From positions 1 to 6,091 of the forward strand of contig BNTW01000118.1 of the NCBI GenBank assembly GCA_025996895.1: 6,091 bases of DNA, given 5' to 3'. The notes beneath the pieces are model-generated. The model did not search any database. It worked only from the letters and a program-made list of their open reading frames with translations, and was not told where the DNA came from. Positions 5,994 through 6,091 of the stretch are shown here, one piece after another; position 1 is the stretch's first letter, and each line of letters begins with the position of its first letter. The translations under genes and the position numbers were made by a program. This stretch comes from Bacteroidia bacterium (lineage in GTDB: Bacteria > Bacteroidota > Bacteroidia > Bacteroidales > Azobacteroidaceae).

Positions 5994-6090
5994 CGCGCAA
6001 TCCCCAGAACACCGTTAATAAATAAATTCCTGCAATCAACAACAACAACATTGTTCCATTTCCTATTGGAATTTTCAATGCCGTTTCTTG
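5971..6090 (-). CDS. C-terminal end of an unknown membrane-anchored protein (5' part outside window)
   Basis: The minus strand is open from the window edge for 39 codons to a TAA at 5971-5973. The start of the gene lies beyond position 6091. The visible end reads QETALKIPIGNGT, then a hydrophobic helix (MLLLLIAGIYLLTVFWGL) and a basic, short tail RVKHAMTT. This is the layout of a C-terminal transmembrane anchor with a positive stop-transfer end. A PIGxGT-like motif just before a last helix is something I associate with uncharacterised Bacteroidales surface or envelope proteins, but I cannot name the family. A terminator about 70 nt downstream supports a real gene. The last eight or so codons fall in a repeat/hairpin element, so the native C-terminus may have been altered. 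A second open frame exists here but encodes an unpromising hydrophilic sequence. Confidence 0.55.
   Translation of the reverse strand, partial: QETALKIPIGNGTMLLLLIAGIYLLTVFWGLRVKHAMTT
5981..6001. repeat. Hairpin-forming intergenic-repeat-like element
   Basis: ATTGCGTG (5981-5988) pairs with CGCGCAAT (5994-6001) over 8 bp (one T-G pair) around loop CTTGA. The whole GTCATTGCGTGCTTGACGCGCAATCCC stretch resembles, from memory, the dispersed repeats of the type GTCATTGCGGGCTTGACCCGC found between genes in many bacteria. That family link is recall, not a search result. Confidence 0.5.
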
Positions 6091-6091
6091 C

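Noticed and set aside
6037..6050. CAA triplet run as a phase-variable microsatellite
   Set aside because: It is only four and a half units, encodes four leucines of a transmembrane helix, and a slip of one unit would stay in frame, so switching is unlikely.

Overview
The window reads as chromosomal DNA of a Bacteroidota bacterium, most likely order Bacteroidales. Four promoter-like sites carry the phylum's characteristic -7 box (TAnnTTTG or TAnnTTCG) with an upstream TTTG/TTG. Classical Shine-Dalgarno sites are absent before the genes. The superoxide dismutase and the dipeptidyl peptidase look, from memory, very like Porphyromonas-type proteins. This is ordinary housekeeping and accessory metabolism, and I do not see a convincing undescribed multi-gene system.

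Layout from left to right. Positions 1-243 hold no confident gene: there is a perfect 7-bp hairpin (27-49) and a 47-codon open stretch (90-233) with no start codon that may be a decayed gene tail. A minus-strand NAD(P)-dependent epimerase/dehydratase-like SDR gene follows (244-1287). It is divergent from a plus-strand pair: a secreted prolyl dipeptidyl peptidase IV (1423-3588) and lipoyl synthase lipA (3581-4423), which overlap by 8 bp. The two divergent promoters physically overlap at 1344-1391. This placement also shows that the peptidase starts at 1423, where its signal peptide begins.

lipA converges on, and overlaps by 22 bp, a minus-strand pair transcribed from the right. That pair is an Fe- or cambialistic-type superoxide dismutase with a probable signal peptide (4961-5611) and, one base downstream, an NADPH-dependent FMN/quinone reductase (4402-4959). 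The two make a compact redox-defence unit driven by a clear promoter at 5631-5662.

Upstream of it, on the same strand, is a complete tRNA-Ser(GGA) gene (5709-5796) with its own promoter (5811-5841). The right end carries the last 39 codons of a minus-strand gene ending in a transmembrane segment, followed by a good intrinsic terminator (5873-5899). The last codons and the 3' flank of that gene are built from three 17-bp tandem units (TGTCATTGC core, 5943-5993) and an overlapping hairpin. This looks like an intergenic-repeat insertion that has rewritten the protein's C-terminus.
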